Assembly (NCBI RefSeq): GCF_026262505.1
Contig: NC_067204.1
Span: forward strand, 6,481,797 to 6,545,796
DNA length: 64,000 nucleotides
Reading direction: 5' to 3'
Origin: Trichomonas vaginalis G3
Lineage: Eukaryota > Parabasalia > Trichomonadida > Trichomonadidae
In this document: piece by piece, positions 16,756 through 30,232 of the stretch
Layout of the letters: every line of letters begins with the position of its first letter
Numbering within the stretch: position 1 is the stretch's first letter
The notes under the pieces: model-generated
Seen by the model: only the letters and a program-made list of their open reading frames with translations
Told to the model about the DNA's origin: nothing
Database searches by the model: none
Program-made: the position numbers and the translations under genes

Positions 16756-18778
16756 CTGAGTTTAATCCAACGAAAAAAGTTTAGAGGAAATTTTCCTTAT
16801 TCTTCTTGATGATTTTTATCTTTTCCAGTATACTCCCGCTCATAAATTGGTCCCAGATGAGTGTTTAGATTCTCTCAAAGTTCTCTAGATGTAATATAAG
16901 CATCTTCAACGCTCCTATCATATCTCACTTTTTATAAGTTCATCGTTGTTATATCAAGTTATTCAATAACCACTCCTCGCTTTGCTTCGTCAAGTGGTTT
17001 CAGCAAGTTTCCAATTACTACTTTCACTAATTTATGTCGAGGGTAAAATGCTTTGTCTTCAGCAGCTTTTATAAGTATCCATTACCTGCCTAGAGTCTAA
17101 CGATATTTAATAATTTCGACTTAACCTAAACCTTTCTCGCTCAATGGTTGTCGTTCAAGAATTACACGACTTTTTACCAGAATGAGTAAATGTGTACTAA
17201 TTCTGATATTTTGTGTTTGGCTTCTTTTCTTTTGATATACTTTTCTTCTTTTGTTGTGTCATTTGAATTTGTGATGTCCTGTTTTAGAAATGTGCTTGAG
17301 GAATTGTTAAACGTCGATGAAATGTTACATTGTTTCTCGTAAGTCTCCCTGATTAAATCTCTGAGAGTCCTTATGAAGCGCGTTAAATTAGATACGAAGT
17401 TATAGTTAGGCTTTATGGTCTTCATAGCTGTAGGAGTTTGATTATGCTTAATTGAGAAAATCTGATTTCATTGCTTAGGTATGCACTGTTTGGTCTATGT
17501 TAAAGTTTACTTGGCTATGTTTCTGCTACCAAACTTTTGTAAAAAACTCTTAAACTTCACGAGTTCCTTTATTTTTCAATGGAATATGCATATGCGTCAC
17601 GAGCTGTTAACATTAATGAAGCATGAGGACATGTTTATGCACAATTTTCTGCTTGAATGAGATTCAAATGTATGCGTTCAGGAGTGGTTGGAGTAAGATT
17701 GTTAAAAGTAGTCGTAAGCGTTATTTTTGTTTGAGTACAAACATTTTGTCAAAAACTTTACTTCAGTCTTCAGTAAATCCCAAACTTTTGCAGCTTTCAT
17801 TGGGAATTTCTTAAATGACCCTCCATGGATGGTTGTCTCGAATACTTCTTCAACTCATTTATGTAAATGTTAAAGATTTTAACCAACTCGTATCCAAGTT
17901 GCGATTGTTATATAAGGAGCAACTTATAATCTTTTTCCATTAACCTGCTGGTCCTGTAATACCAGCTACAACATTGTATATTTCCTGCAGTTCCACAGAA
18001 AAGATTACCTGTGCTTGATCTACTTGGTCAGTTGAAAATCATATTATGCATTCCCTGCTCTATCCGACCGCCTGCAATAATTTGATAACCTCTTTTTGTT
18101 TTGAATGGAATGCACATATATTCCTTCCACAGATTGTTCTTACACTACCTATGCATATTGAAAGGAAGTTTCAATACCTATTTTCTTTGACCTCCCATTC
18201 TCTTGACTGCTAATTAGATGTAGAAGGGAAAAACTGTCAACTAGTTCCATACATCTTACCACCAAATAAAGTGTTTGGATTATTTGGTTCTAGACGTATA
18301 AACAGTCCATAGAGTATTATATTAACAATATGCTCTATTAACTCTATAAACATATTCTAAAGACTTATGTCATATAGCCAGACTCTAACCATTTGGAACA
18401 CCCACTCCGTCTAAATCTCCCGGAATGAATGTTTGCATTGTTTACCCACTTTATAATTAATGTTAGATTCAATAGAATTATCCAAGAAAAATCATAAAAT
18501 ATTGGTTTGAGACCTCTAAACCAAATTCCAAATGGAGTTGATGGTCCACCATTTACTAATTTCTGTGTTAAATCGTCAGGTATCTGGTTCAAAAAATTTC
18601 TTGTAGTTCCAAACTTTCGTTATTAGATGTCCTTATCAAATAATTCTGGTTGAGAATCATAATTAAGGTTAATTTTACTTGAGCAACTTTTAACGTTCTT
18701 AGGCTTTTGAATTAAAAAAGGTGTTCTAAATTGATTCTAAGTTAAACGAAAAAATTTAACTGCGTCTGTATGATTATC

Positions 18779-19595
18779 GATGAATTAATGCAACGCATCG
18801 GAGCCTTATGAAATTCTCTTCTCCAATCCGGAAATATTTGGTTGAATTGGGGTGCTTCACGGCATAGGAAACATGGATCGAACGTTGCATACGTTCAAAG
18901 GTATTTAAATTTGATAAATCTTTAATTATATTCTTCATTTCGGATCCTATATATATTCTGTGCGCAAACTCTTCCGTCTTATGTGGCGGAGTCCAGGCCA
19001 ATCTTTCTGGCCGGCGATCATTGTTAATACGCCTTGACCACGGACGAATTTTGGGATTTAACGGTGGAAAAGTCGTAATCGTTGCTGTGGTCGCAGTGTC
19101 TAGGATGGTTACTTCCATTTTCGAAATGCATATTTATGACGGGAATGCTCATGGTGTGGGCGGCCGTACTTGGATTTAACAGCACATAATAGCAGGGTCT
19201 TGGCGCACTCAAATATCAGGAGAACCGGAAAGTTCTTGCCGCCACTTTTGGATTTGGAGCTGGTAACTCAAATAGAATACGAAATCTCAGGAGATTAATG
19301 ATGGGAATGCTGGCGGTTGTGGAATGGGTATTCGAGGAAACTCCGAAATACCTCCAACAATGTGCAGTTGAGGCGAAAGCTCCTTCATTAGCGGTTATAA
19401 AGATTGTATTCCCATAATCGAATTCTTCACGAAAACATGACATTAATATTTCTAATTTATTTATCCATCAATTCACTACAGCGTTATAATTCACAGACGC
19501 CGAAGTAATGATTGTGGAAAACATCTTGCCAAGTTCCAATAGGTGTCACTGAGGTTGGCCATTCAGGAATGGCTACATTAAGAATTACCCAAATT
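18779..19595 (+). pseudogene. Glycine-rich unit B1
   Basis: First and cleanest unit of the array. The GPGQ-type block is at about 18,991. The signature GESSFISGYKD is readable at 19,371-19,403. The downstream block LRLAIQEWLH lies near 19,545. The family resembles the glycine-rich domain of ALK/LTK-type receptors (Pfam ALK_LTK_GRD), which is widely present in trichomonad predicted surface proteins; this is recognition by motif, not by search. No single open frame covers the unit. A ~110-bp leader shared with later B units precedes it from about 18,670. Confidence 0.5.
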
Positions 19596-20007
19596 CTATG
19601 AACAAATTATGTGAGTGGATCCTCAAAAGTATTCTATGCAATATCTTTAGTTATTCTTTTATACATATTAATTCAAATTGAATCACTAACAACACTTTCA
19701 ATAAATTTGACATTGGGAAGATGTAGTGAAACTTAAGATGATTATTAAGCTATTGAGAGATGAATTAAAAATATATTGATTGATAAAACAGAATAATATT
19801 TTAGAACTATTATTGTATGCCTTTCATATTCTTGTTCAATTCTATATAGTTACTATATCTTATAATTGCAAGTACTCTCTAATATTTCCAAGAGCACATT
19901 AAGTGTATGTTCATTTGTCAACTTTCATAATTATTCTGACAAAAAGTAGCTTTTCAAATATAGATAGGTTCAAACGAAATAATTTAACTTTTCTAATATG
20001 ATTATAC

Positions 20008-20770
20008 GACGGTATTATGCACACATTCCAAGAGCCTTATGAAAGGTCTTTCGCCAGAAATAATTTTGTTTGAATTATGGGACGTATCTGTGTGGAACTG
20101 CAGCTAATCGGACTTAACAGTGAAGGATATATTAAATTGAGAAGGAAACTCTATGAAATTTATTACTGCATGTCCGGAACTTCAATTAATCTATACTGGT
20201 GACAAATTCCCATCTTGCGGCGGATGTCCAGCCAATTATTCTGTGGCAGCATCATCCGTCATCCGTCATTAATCCAGGCATTTGAGGATTTCCAACCGTT
20301 TGAAAAAGTCGAATATCGTTCTTGCTGTGCACTGGTGTGGTGATGGGCTGTTTGGATTTCAACAGCTCAATCCGCAGCATTGTCTGCGCCAATCAGACAT
20401 CGTTTGAGGACCTGATAAAGGTCTTGCGCGCACTTTTGGTTGAAGCTGCGAAATCCAAATAGATTAGGAAACTATCGTTTGAAACAATGACTGAAATGCG
20501 GTGGCGATATTTTGGAGATGGAAACTCCGAATACCAATACTACGGCAGTTGAGGGGGAGCTTCTTCAAGCGTTATAAAGGTTGCTATCGCTATTTTGAGT
20601 TCTCGACAAAAGACATAAAATTTTCTAATTTCAATCATCCTCATTTCATTACACGGTTATAACATCACCGATGGATTTATGATTGAGGCCAATCATGCAA
20701 ATCACATGGCCGGCACCGAAACTGGCCATAAGGAAAAGGCTACATACGAATTACTCACCATTTGACAACA
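20008..20770 (+). pseudogene. Glycine-rich unit A1
   Basis: Type A start block at about 20,012 and a GPGQF-type block at about 20,227. The SSFISGY-type block is at about 20,550-20,585, and the conserved 3' block (CATGGCCGGCACCGAAACTG) is at about 20,705. Frames change often; the longest clean pieces are only a few dozen codons. Confidence 0.45.
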
Positions 20771-21065
20771 TTTTAGTGAGTTGTTCCAAATAAGTATTCT
20801 ATGAATATCTTTAGTTATTTATATCTTCAACACTTTCGATAAATTCGAAGAAAAATGAGATTACTGTCTGTAGTTTTATTATTAACATGATTCATGGATA
20901 TTTATATCAGAATATTGTTATTGATGTCCTTTCAATAATACTGTTGACGAATGAATACAAATAAGTTAATTTTTATTGTACCACTTTTTCGTAACTTAAG
21001 CTTTTGATAAAAAGTTTCTAAATTGATATCTAAGTTAAAACGAAAATTTAACTCTCGTTATTATC

Positions 21066-21900
21066 GAGGAATTAATGCACGGCATTCTGAGCCTTATGAA
21101 AATCTCTCCGATCCGGAAATATTTGTATTGAATTATGGAACGCGTTAGCTCAGGCAGAGGAACTAATTCGACACCGGTGCCATACGTCAAAAGTTATTTA
21201 AATTAATAAATCTATAAAATTATACTTCAATGTCCCGGATCTTAAATACAATTATGTCTGTGCAACTCTTCCGTCTTATGGTGCGGACAGTCCAGGCCCA
21301 ATTTTCTGCGGCGTATCAAATCTGATATACGCCTTGAACACAGTCGAAATCTTTTGAGATTTCAAACGTTTGAAGTATCGAATAACTCCGTTCGGCCTGG
21401 GCAAGACGTCTCAGATGGTTACCTCATTGGATAATGCAATTTTATGGGATGGGTGATGCTGGGGGCGGGGCTACATGATTTAACAGGCACATCAATCAGC
21501 CATGGTCTTGGCGCCACCGATATCAGGAGACCCGGAAAAAGTCTTACCACTTTTGTTCTGGAGGCTGGAAATCAAATGCATAGAATCACTCAGGAGATAA
21601 TGATGGAACTGCTGCCGGTTAACTGGGGTATTTCTGAAGGCTGGAAACTCCAAAAATACCTCAACACTTTGGCGGGAGGAGACGCTCCTTCATTATCGGG
21701 ATACAAGATTGTATTTCCATTCTGAATTATTCAACGAAAGTACTTAAAATTATCTAAATTCAATTTATCCATCAATTCACTTACAGCCGGTTATAATTCA
21801 CCGACGCAGTAATGAGTATGTAAAAACATCCTATGCAAGCCCACATAAAGTGCACTGAGTTTGCCATCCAGGGGAATGGCTCATACCGGAATTTACCACA
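21066..21900 (+). pseudogene. Glycine-rich unit B2
   Basis: Contains the longest open piece among the early units, 21,444-21,725 (93 codons). This ends in ISEGWKLQKYLNTLAGGDAP and SLSGYKIVFPF, a version of the GGSSFISGYK signature. The GPGQ block is at about 21,287. It is the same paralogue as B1 but with many small indels relative to it. Confidence 0.45.
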
Positions 21901-22314
21901 TTGAAACAAATTATGTGAGTTGTTCTCAAAAGTATTCTCATGAATATCTTTAGTTATTATACTTTCTGACAATTTAGTTATAAACAAACACTTCAAAAAT
22001 TTGAACAATCTTCGGAAATATTTGATATTGATCTATAGATATTATTTAGCTGAATTAGATGCATAATAATATTGATTGCAATAAACGAATTAAATATTTT
22101 AGAACTATATTGATCACCCCTTTCAACATTCTTTGTTCTCATTAATATATTTACTTTAATCTCTATAATTGGAAGTACTTCTCAACTATTTCACAGAGGC
22201 AATTAGTTAATTTCATATTGCTCACTTTTCAATAAATTGATCTGACAAAAGTAGTTTAAATATAGAATAGGTTTCAACAACGAAAATTTAACTTTTCTAT
22301 ATGATTATCGAAGT

Positions 22315-23090
22315 TATTTAATGCAAACACATTCAGACCTTATGAACAATTTCTTCTCGGCAGGAAAAATTTGTTTTGAATATAGGGACGTTATCTGGTG
22401 GTTGGAACCTTGGCAGCTAAACCGGAGCTTACGTGACGAGATATATTAAATTTGAGAAACCTTTTAAAACTTTAATCCTCATGCGGATCTCAACTATTAT
22501 TACTGGTGCAAAAACTATCCATCCTTTGGGCGGCGCAGGTCACCCCATTTCTGGTGGGCGCACTATCATCCGCTCTCCGTCTTGAACCCACGGCCCGATT
22601 CTGAAGATTCAACGGTTTGAAAAAGTCATCGTCGAATAATCGTTGCTCTGGTGCAGGTGTGTGAGGCGTTTGGATCTCATCAGCTCATCTGAGCATTGTC
22701 TTGGCGCTAATTCAGACATCGTGAGACCTGGAAAGGTCTTGCTGCCTTTTGTTTGTGAGCTTGGAGAATCAAATAGTTAGAACTATTCGTGAAATGACGG
22801 AAATGCGGTGCCGGATATTTTGGATGGAAACTCCGAACTACCAATTTACTACGGCGGTTGTGGGGGAAGCCCTTCAATTAGCGGTTAATAATGGTATGCT
22901 ATTCGCTATTTTGAGTTCTCCGCAAAAGTGACATAAAATTTCTAACTTCACAATCGAGAGATCATTCCATTCATTAACCGTTATAAACTTCACCGATAGA
23001 TTGATGATGATGCAAAAACTATCATATGCAATCACAAGCGGGCACGAAAACTGGCCATGAAGGAAATGCTACATACGAATTACTCATTAA
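22315..23090 (+). pseudogene. Glycine-rich unit A2
   Basis: Type A. The start block is at about 22,320, and a GGGQ-like block with local changes lies at about 22,530-22,560. The signature region is at about 22,850-22,900, and the GKTSMPSP block at about 22,995-23,060 is blurred by indels. Confidence 0.4.
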
Positions 23091-23369
23091 AACAACTTTG
23101 TGATTTGTTCTCAAAAGTATTCTAATTGAATATTTTTATTATTTATTATCTCAACCACTTTCGATAAATTCGAAAAATGAATACTGTCTGTAGTTTAATG
23201 ATGATAAATGATTCATGGATATCTATATCAGAACTTGTTATGAGTCCTTTCAATAATCTGTTAGATGACTACATAAGGTTAATTTATTGAGACTTTTCGT
23301 CTGTAGTTTGAATAAAAGAAGGTTTCTAAATTATCTAAGTTATAAACGAAATTTAATGCTCTGTAGATT

Positions 23370-24175
23370 ATCGAGGATTAATGCAACGCATTCGGACAAG
23401 CCTAGCAATTCTTCTCCAATCGGAATATTTGTTTTGAAGTATGGGCAGTGCTTAGCATAGAACTGAGCATCAACGTCCAAACTCAACGTAATATTAAATT
23501 TATTAAATCTATAAAATCAATTCTCTAATGTCGATCCTAATATTTTCTGGATGAACTCTTCATTCTTATGGTGCGGGAGGTCCAGGCCAATTTTTTGGCG
23601 GCGGATCATCGATATCGCCCTTACCAGGCAATTTGGAGATTTCAACGTAGTGAAAAAAGTCGAATTAATCTTGCTGCTGTATGCAGAGTCTCAGGATTTA
23701 CCACTCAATTGGAATGCATTTTATTAGCATGCCTGGTGTGTGCTGGAGCGACGCTACTTTGATTTAAACACATATAGCATGTCTTGGCGCCACTCAGATA
23801 CTCAGGAGGACACCCGGAAAAGGTTCTGCCCCGGCACTTTTGATTGGAAGCGAAATCCAAATGAATAGAACTCCGCAGGAGATAATGTATGGGAATCTGG
23901 CTTGGTGAGGTATTTCGAGTGGAAACCCGAAATACCTCAAATTGTGGCGGCGAAGGGGAAGCTCCTTCCATTAGCGGTTATAAAGATCAGTATGTTCCAT
24001 ATCTGATTTCTTCACAAAAGACATTAATTTTCTAATTCATTTGATCCATTCAATTCACTCAAGGCGGTTAGTACTTCCACGAACGCCGCAGTAATAATTA
24101 TGGATAAAACATCTATGCCAATTCCACATGGTGCACTGAGGTTGGCCATTCAGGAATGGCTTAATACGAATTACC
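23370..24175 (+). pseudogene. Glycine-rich unit B3
   Basis: Type B. The GPGQF block lies at about 23,578. Near its end an open stretch from 24,100 reads MDKTSMPIPHGALRLAIQEW, a clear copy of the C-terminal DGKTSMPSPHGG region. This shows the correct frame at that point. Confidence 0.45.
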
Positions 24176-24602
24176 CCAATTTGAAACAAACATTATGGAG
24201 TTTTCTCAAAACTTCATCTATGATACTCTTTAGTTATCCTCTTATATCTTCTTTCAAATTGAATCATAAAACAACCACTTTCAATAAATTTTACATTTGA
24301 ATATTTGATATTGAAATTATACATGATTAATTTAACGCTCTTAGAATTAGATGCATAAAATATATTGACTTGTGATTAAACAGAATAAATGTTAGAACTA
24401 TTATTGAGCCTTTCAATTTCCCTTGTTCAGATTTATATAGTCACTTATTCCTTAATTGGCAATACTTACTCAATATTTCCAAGAGCCAATTAAGTTCAAT
24501 TTCATTTGTACACTTTTCATATATTGATTCTGACAAAGAAAAGTAGTTTTAAAATATAGATTACGGTTCAAACGAAAAATTTACTTTTCTACTATGATCC
24601 TA

Positions 24603-25390
24603 TCGAGATTAATGCAAACACATTTAACCAGAGCTTATGAAATTTCTTTCGGCCAGAGAAAATATTTCGTTTGATTTATGGGACCGTATCTACGTGGATG
24701 GCAATCAGCTAACCGGAGCTTACGTGAGGAGATATATCTAAATTTAGAACTATAATATTTATATCATCATGTGGATCTCAATATCATATTACTGTGTGAC
24801 AAAAACAATCCATTCTTATCGCGGCCGGATGTCCAGGCCAATTTTCTGTGGCGGATCATCAAGTCATCCGTCTTGAACCCAGGCCGATTTTATGAGATTC
24901 AACGGTTTGAAAAAGTCGAATAAACTCGTTGCTGCTGCGCAGTGTGCGTGTGGGCTGTTTGCGATCACATAGCTCATCTGAGATTGTCTTGCCGCTAACT
25001 ACACGACATTCGTGCAAGCCCTGGGAAAGGTTTACTGCACTTTTTGGTTTGAGCTGAAATCCCAAATAGATAGGAAACTATCGTGAAATTACGCGACAAT
25101 GGCGGTTGCTGTATTTTGGAGATGAACCCTCGAATTAACCCAATTAACTACGCGCTTGAGGAGCTCTTCATTCAGCTGAGTTATTTAAAGTTGTATCGCT
25201 ACTTTTGAGTTCCTCGACAAAAAAGTGACATAAATTTTCTAATTCAATCAATCCAATTCAAATCATTACAGCGTTATAATTCACGGCATAGATTGATTGA
25301 TTGATGCATAACATCCTATGGCCAAAGTCCACATGCCGGCACGAATGAAGATGCCATAGAAGGGAAATGGCTACATACGAATACTACATT
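24603..25390 (+). pseudogene. Glycine-rich unit A3
   Basis: Type A, with the GPGQF block at about 24,828 (CGGATGTCCAGGCCAATTTT) and the shared 3' block at about 25,325-25,385. Scattered indels throughout. Confidence 0.4.
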
Positions 25391-25687
25391 GAACAAATTT
25401 TTAGTGAGTGTTCTCAAAAGTTTTCTTATGAATATTTATATTTATTTATATCTTCAAACACTTCTCGATAAAATTCGAAAAATGAAAAACTGCTGTAGTT
25501 ACTGTATGATAACATGATTCAGGATATTATATCAGAACTTTTTTATGATGTCCCTTTCATAATTCTTGTTGAGATGATTACAATAGGTTAATTATGAGCG
25601 ACTTTTCGTCTTAGCTTTTGATAAAAAAGGTTTTCTAAATGATTCCTAAGTTAAAACGAAAACTTTAAATGCTCTGTATGATTATCG

Positions 25688-26495
25688 AGATTTAATGCAA
25701 CGATTCGGAAGGCCTTATGAAATTCTTCTCCAATCGGAAACTATTTGTTCTTGAATTTATGGTTGCTTCAGCCATAAGGAACTGGATCGAACGTGCATAC
25801 GTCACAAGTGTATATTAAATGGATTAAATCTATAAATTATATCGCAGTCGATCTTAACTCATTATCTCTTGGTGCAAACTCTTTCCGTCTATATTGTGGC
25901 GAGTCCAAGGCCAATTTTCTGCGGCGCTCATTGATATACGCCTTGAACCAGGCGATTTGGAGAATTTCAACGTTTGAAAAAGTCGATAATCGTTGTGCTT
26001 GGATGCAGGCAGGTCTCGGATAGTATTACTCATTGAAAGGCAATTTTATAGGATGCTGGTTGGCTGAGGCGACGGCTACTTCGGATTTAACAGACCTATG
26101 TAGATGTCTTGGCGCCACTCAGATACTCAGGAGGACCCGGAAAAAGGTTCTGCCAGGCACTTTTGATTGATGCTGGAAATCCAAATAGAATAGAATCCTC
26201 AGGAATAATGATGGATTGCTGGCGGTGCGGGTGTGGGTATTTCGAGGTGAAAACTCAAAATACCTCAACATTGTGGCGGGTTGGGGGAGCTCCTCATTAG
26301 CGTTTAAAAGATTGTATTTGCCATATGAATTCTTCAACGAAAAGTGACATTAAATTTTCTAAGTCATTTATCCATCAATTCACTACAGCGAGATAAGTTC
26401 AACAGACCGCAGTAATGATTGATGTAAACATCTATTTGCCAAGTCCACTATAGGTGGCACTGACGTTCCATTCAGGGATGGCTACTACGAATTAC
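25688..26495 (+). pseudogene. Glycine-rich unit B4
   Basis: Type B. The GPGQF block lies at about 25,903. The stretch 26,109-26,300 (63 codons) includes YSGGPGKRFCQALLIDAGNP and GIMMDCWRCGCGYFEV, giving the glycine-rich central part in frame. Confidence 0.45.
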
Positions 26496-26917
26496 CCCCA
26501 GATTATGTGAAACAAATATGTGAGCTAATAGTCTCTCATACAGACTATCTACATATGAATACTTTAGTTATTTGAAACTTCGTCATGAATCAATTAAACA
26601 CACTTTCAATTAAATTTTGACATTTGATATTGTATGTGAACTTCTAGATGATTATTTAAGCTTGAATTAGATGCATAAAATATACTGATTGATTAAACCC
26701 AGAAATATAAATGATTAGAACTATTATTAATCCTTTCAATATTACTGTCAATTTATATAGTTGACTTATCTTATTTGGCAAGACTCTCAAATATTTCAGA
26801 GAGGCAATTACAGTTAATTTCATTTTCACTTCTTCATAATTGATTCTGACAAGAAAAATAGTCTTTAAATATAGATTAAGTTCAAAACAAAAATTTTAAC
26901 TTTTCTATATGATTACG

Positions 26918-27665
26918 AGGTATTAATGCCAAACACATTCAGAGGCTTATGAATTTCTTCGCCAGGAAAAATATTTTGTGTTATTATGGATATCTGGTGA
27001 ATGCAGCTAAACGGGCTTAAGTGAGAGGATATATAATTTGAGAAAACCTATATTTATATCTCATGTCGGATTCTCAAATATCTATATGTGCAAAAACCTT
27101 CCATCCTTATGGCGGCGGAGGTCCAGGCCCAATTTTTGGTTGGCGGAGCATCCGTCATCCGTCTTACACCAGGCGATTTTGGAGAATTTCAACGGTTTTG
27201 AAAGAAGTCGTAATCGTTGTGCTGGTGGCGCAAGGTGTTTGGTGATGGTGTTTGGAATTTCAACAGCTCATCCTGTAGATTGTCTTGGCGCTAATCATAA
27301 CAGCGTGAGGACTGTAGAAAGGTCTTGCTCGGGCACATTTGTGTTTTGAGCTGAATCCAAATAGATAGGAAACTATTCGTGAAAATGACGAAATGGGCGT
27401 GCGATATTCTTGCGAGATGGAAACTCCGAAATTACCCATTACTACGGCTGTTGAGGGGGATCCTTCATTACTGTTTTATAAAGGTATGTATCGCGTATTT
27501 TGGTTCCTCGACAAAGTGACATAAAATTCAATTCAATCGATCCATCAATTCATACAGCGGTTTAAATTTCAACGATGGATGATGCAGTGATGCAAACATC
27601 TATGCCAATACAACATGCCGGCACCGAAACAGGCCAGAAGGAAATGTACATAACGAAATTAATCA
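26918..27665 (+). pseudogene. Glycine-rich unit A4
   Basis: Type A. The run 27,063-27,245 reads ICAKTFHPYGGGGPGPIFGW, the best view of the YGGGGPGQFSGGGSS core in an A unit. The 3' block with GGCACCGAAACAGGCC is at about 27,618. Confidence 0.45.
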
Positions 27666-27972
27666 ATTTGAAACAATTTTAATGTGAGTTGTTTCTCAAA
27701 AAGTATAGCTATGAATTATCTTTAGTATAATTATTATATCTTCAACACTTTCGATAAATTCGAAAAATGAAATACTGTCTGTAGTTTTTACTGATTGATA
27801 AACATGATTCATGGATTATATATATCAGAACCATTTATATTATGTCCTGCATAATTCTCGTTGATGATGAACAATAGGTTTAATTTTATGAGCACTTTTC
27901 TGTCTTAGCTTTTGATAAAAAAGTTTCTAAATGATCTAAGTTTAAAACGAAAAATTTAACTGCTCTGTATGA

Positions 27973-28780
27973 TTATCGAGAATTAAATGCAAAACGCTTC
28001 GGACCTTTATTGAAATCTTCTCCAAATCCCGGAAAATATTTGTTTGAATTATGGTGCTTCAGCATAGGGAACTGGATCGACGAGGATACGTTCAAGGCGA
28101 TATTAAATGGATAAATCTATAAAATGTATATCTTTGCTCGTAGTCTAAAATATTATTTGGCTAATGCAACTATTCTCCGTCTATATGCGAAGTTCCAGGC
28201 CATTTTCTGGCGCAGATCATCTGATATACGCATTGAACCAGCAATTTGGAATTTCACTCTTTCGAATAATTCGTTGCTGCTGGTGCAGGTTCCAGGATGT
28301 ACACTCATTGGGAAATATGCATTTTATGGGATGCTGGTTGCTGAGGCGGAGCTACTTGACTGGCATTTCAGCACAATGAGCATGGTCTTGGCGCCACTCA
28401 GAATTCAGGAGGACCCGGAAAAGGTCTTGACCGGCACTTTTGATTTGGAGCTGAAATCACATAGCAATAGAATTCCTCAGAGAGATAATTCATGGGAAAA
28501 TGCTGCGGTGGTGGTGGGTATGTCGGAGTGTTAAACTCCGAAAATACCTCAACATTGTGCGGTTATTTGGAGGAAGCTCCTTCATTAGCGGTTATAAATT
28601 TTATTGCCATTCTGAATTCTTCAAACGAAAAGTGCATATAAATTTTCTAATTCATTTATCCATCAATTCACTCAGCGTTATAGTTCACACGCAGTTAAGT
28701 TTGATGGTATAAACATCTATGCCAAGTCCACATGGTGGCACTGTTGACCATTCAGGAATGGCTCACTACGAATTTAACGC
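27973..28780 (+). pseudogene. Glycine-rich unit B5
   Basis: Type B. The longest open stretch of the array is 28,124-28,534 (136 codons), but much of it is out of the family frame. The signature FGGSSFISGYKF is cleanly readable at about 28,565-28,603. The 3' block with CATGGTGGCACTG follows at about 28,730. Confidence 0.5.
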
Positions 28781-29192
28781 CAATTTGAAACAAATTAGTG
28801 TAGTTGTTCTCAAAAGTATTCTATGAATATCTTTAGTTCATTTTATTACTGTTATCAGTGAATCATAAACAACACTTTCAATACAATTTACATTTGTATA
28901 TTTGTATTGTAAACAAAGATTGATTTTTAAAGCTTTGAATTAGATGCATAAAATATAATTGATTGATAAACGAATAATGATTTAGAAACTTATTATTGAT
29001 GCCCTTTCAAATCTCTGTCAGATTTATATAGTTACTTATCTCTAATATTGCAAGTACTCTCAATATTTCAGAGAGGAATTAAGTTAAATCTTCATACCTT
29101 TTCATAATATGATTCTGACAAGAAATATTTTAAATATAGATAGGCTTCAAAACGAAAAATTACTATTTCTATATAGATTATCGAAAAAAAAA

Positions 29193-29945
29193 AAAGTATT
29201 AATGCACACATTCAGAAAGCCTATGAATTTCTATTCGGACAGAAAAAATATTTGTTTGATATATGGACGATCTGGTGGTGGAACTGCAGCTAACGGACTT
29301 ACGTAGAGGATAATTAAATTGAGAAAACCTTATAAATTTTTATCCTTCATTTTCGGATCCCAATTATATATACTGGTGAACAAAACTCATCTATATGGAC
29401 GCGAGGTCACAGTGCCAATATTGTCTGGGCGGATCCATCGTCACCGTCTGAAACCAGCGATTTTGGAGATTCAACGTATTGAAAAGTCGACATATTTTGT
29501 TTGCCTTGGTATGACAGTGTTAGGAATGGCTGTATCAACAGCTCATTACGAGCATTATGTCTTGAGCCTAATCAGACATCGTGATGACTGAAAGGTCTTT
29601 CTGGACAACTTGGTTATTGGAGCTGAAAATCCAGAAAGTGTAGTTAAACTATCGTGAAAGACGAAATGGCGTGGCGGAATATTCTTGATAGATGAAAACT
29701 CCGAATACCCAATTACTAACGGCCTTGAGGCGGGCGAGCTCCTTCTTAGCGGTTATAAAGGTTGTATCGCTATTTTGAAGTTCCTCGACAAAAGTGACAT
29801 ACAATTTTCTAATTCAATCGATCATTCAATCATTACACGGTTATAAATTCACCGATTGGATTGATGATTGAGGCAAAACATCTATGCCAAGTCCACATGC
29901 GGCACCAACTAGGCATGAAGAAATGGCTAATACGAACTACTCATT
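29193..29945 (+). pseudogene. Glycine-rich unit A5
   Basis: Type A with several added bases, including an A run just before the start block (29,188-29,198). The GPGQF block near 29,404 is altered. The open stretch 29,319-29,591 includes a corrupted copy of the central region. Confidence 0.4.
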
Positions 29946-30232
29946 GAAACAAATATTTGCAGTGTTCTCAAAAGTATTCTATGACATATCTTAGTTATTT
30001 AATCCATCAACACTTTCGATAAATTCGAAAAAAATGAATCACCTGTCTTAGTTTATCTGATATAACATGATCATGAATATACTTATCAGAACTGTTATTG
30101 ATGTCCTTTCATAATTCTGTGAATTCATACATCAGGATTAATTTTATTGAGCACTTTTCGTCTTAGCTTTTTGATAAAAAGTTTAAATTGATTTAAGTTA
30201 AACGAAAAATTTAACTCTGTATGATTATTCGA

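Larger units (their letters stand above)
15733..18660. mobile_element. Second, degraded virus-like fossil stretch
   Basis: Two diverged copies of the hairpin repeat of the first fossil lie at about 15,823-15,900 and 16,665-16,755. Both have the same A/T-rich leader type seen next to the copy at 1454, which links this region to the same family of elements. Coding-like scraps are on the minus strand. Short motifs include NPNTLFGG at about 18,256-18,300, resembling the tail-collar motif of phage-type fibre proteins. GITGPAG at about 17,960 fits either a collagen-like triplet or a P-loop start. No full gene can be named. The stretch is heavily broken (many breaks), either old or poorly sequenced. 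Confidence 0.4.

Noticed and set aside
18774-19443. Three minus-strand frames over the first glycine-rich unit
   Set aside because: The family motifs (GESSFISGYKD, GPGQ block) read on the plus strand; the minus-strand frames match nothing and do not recur in other units.
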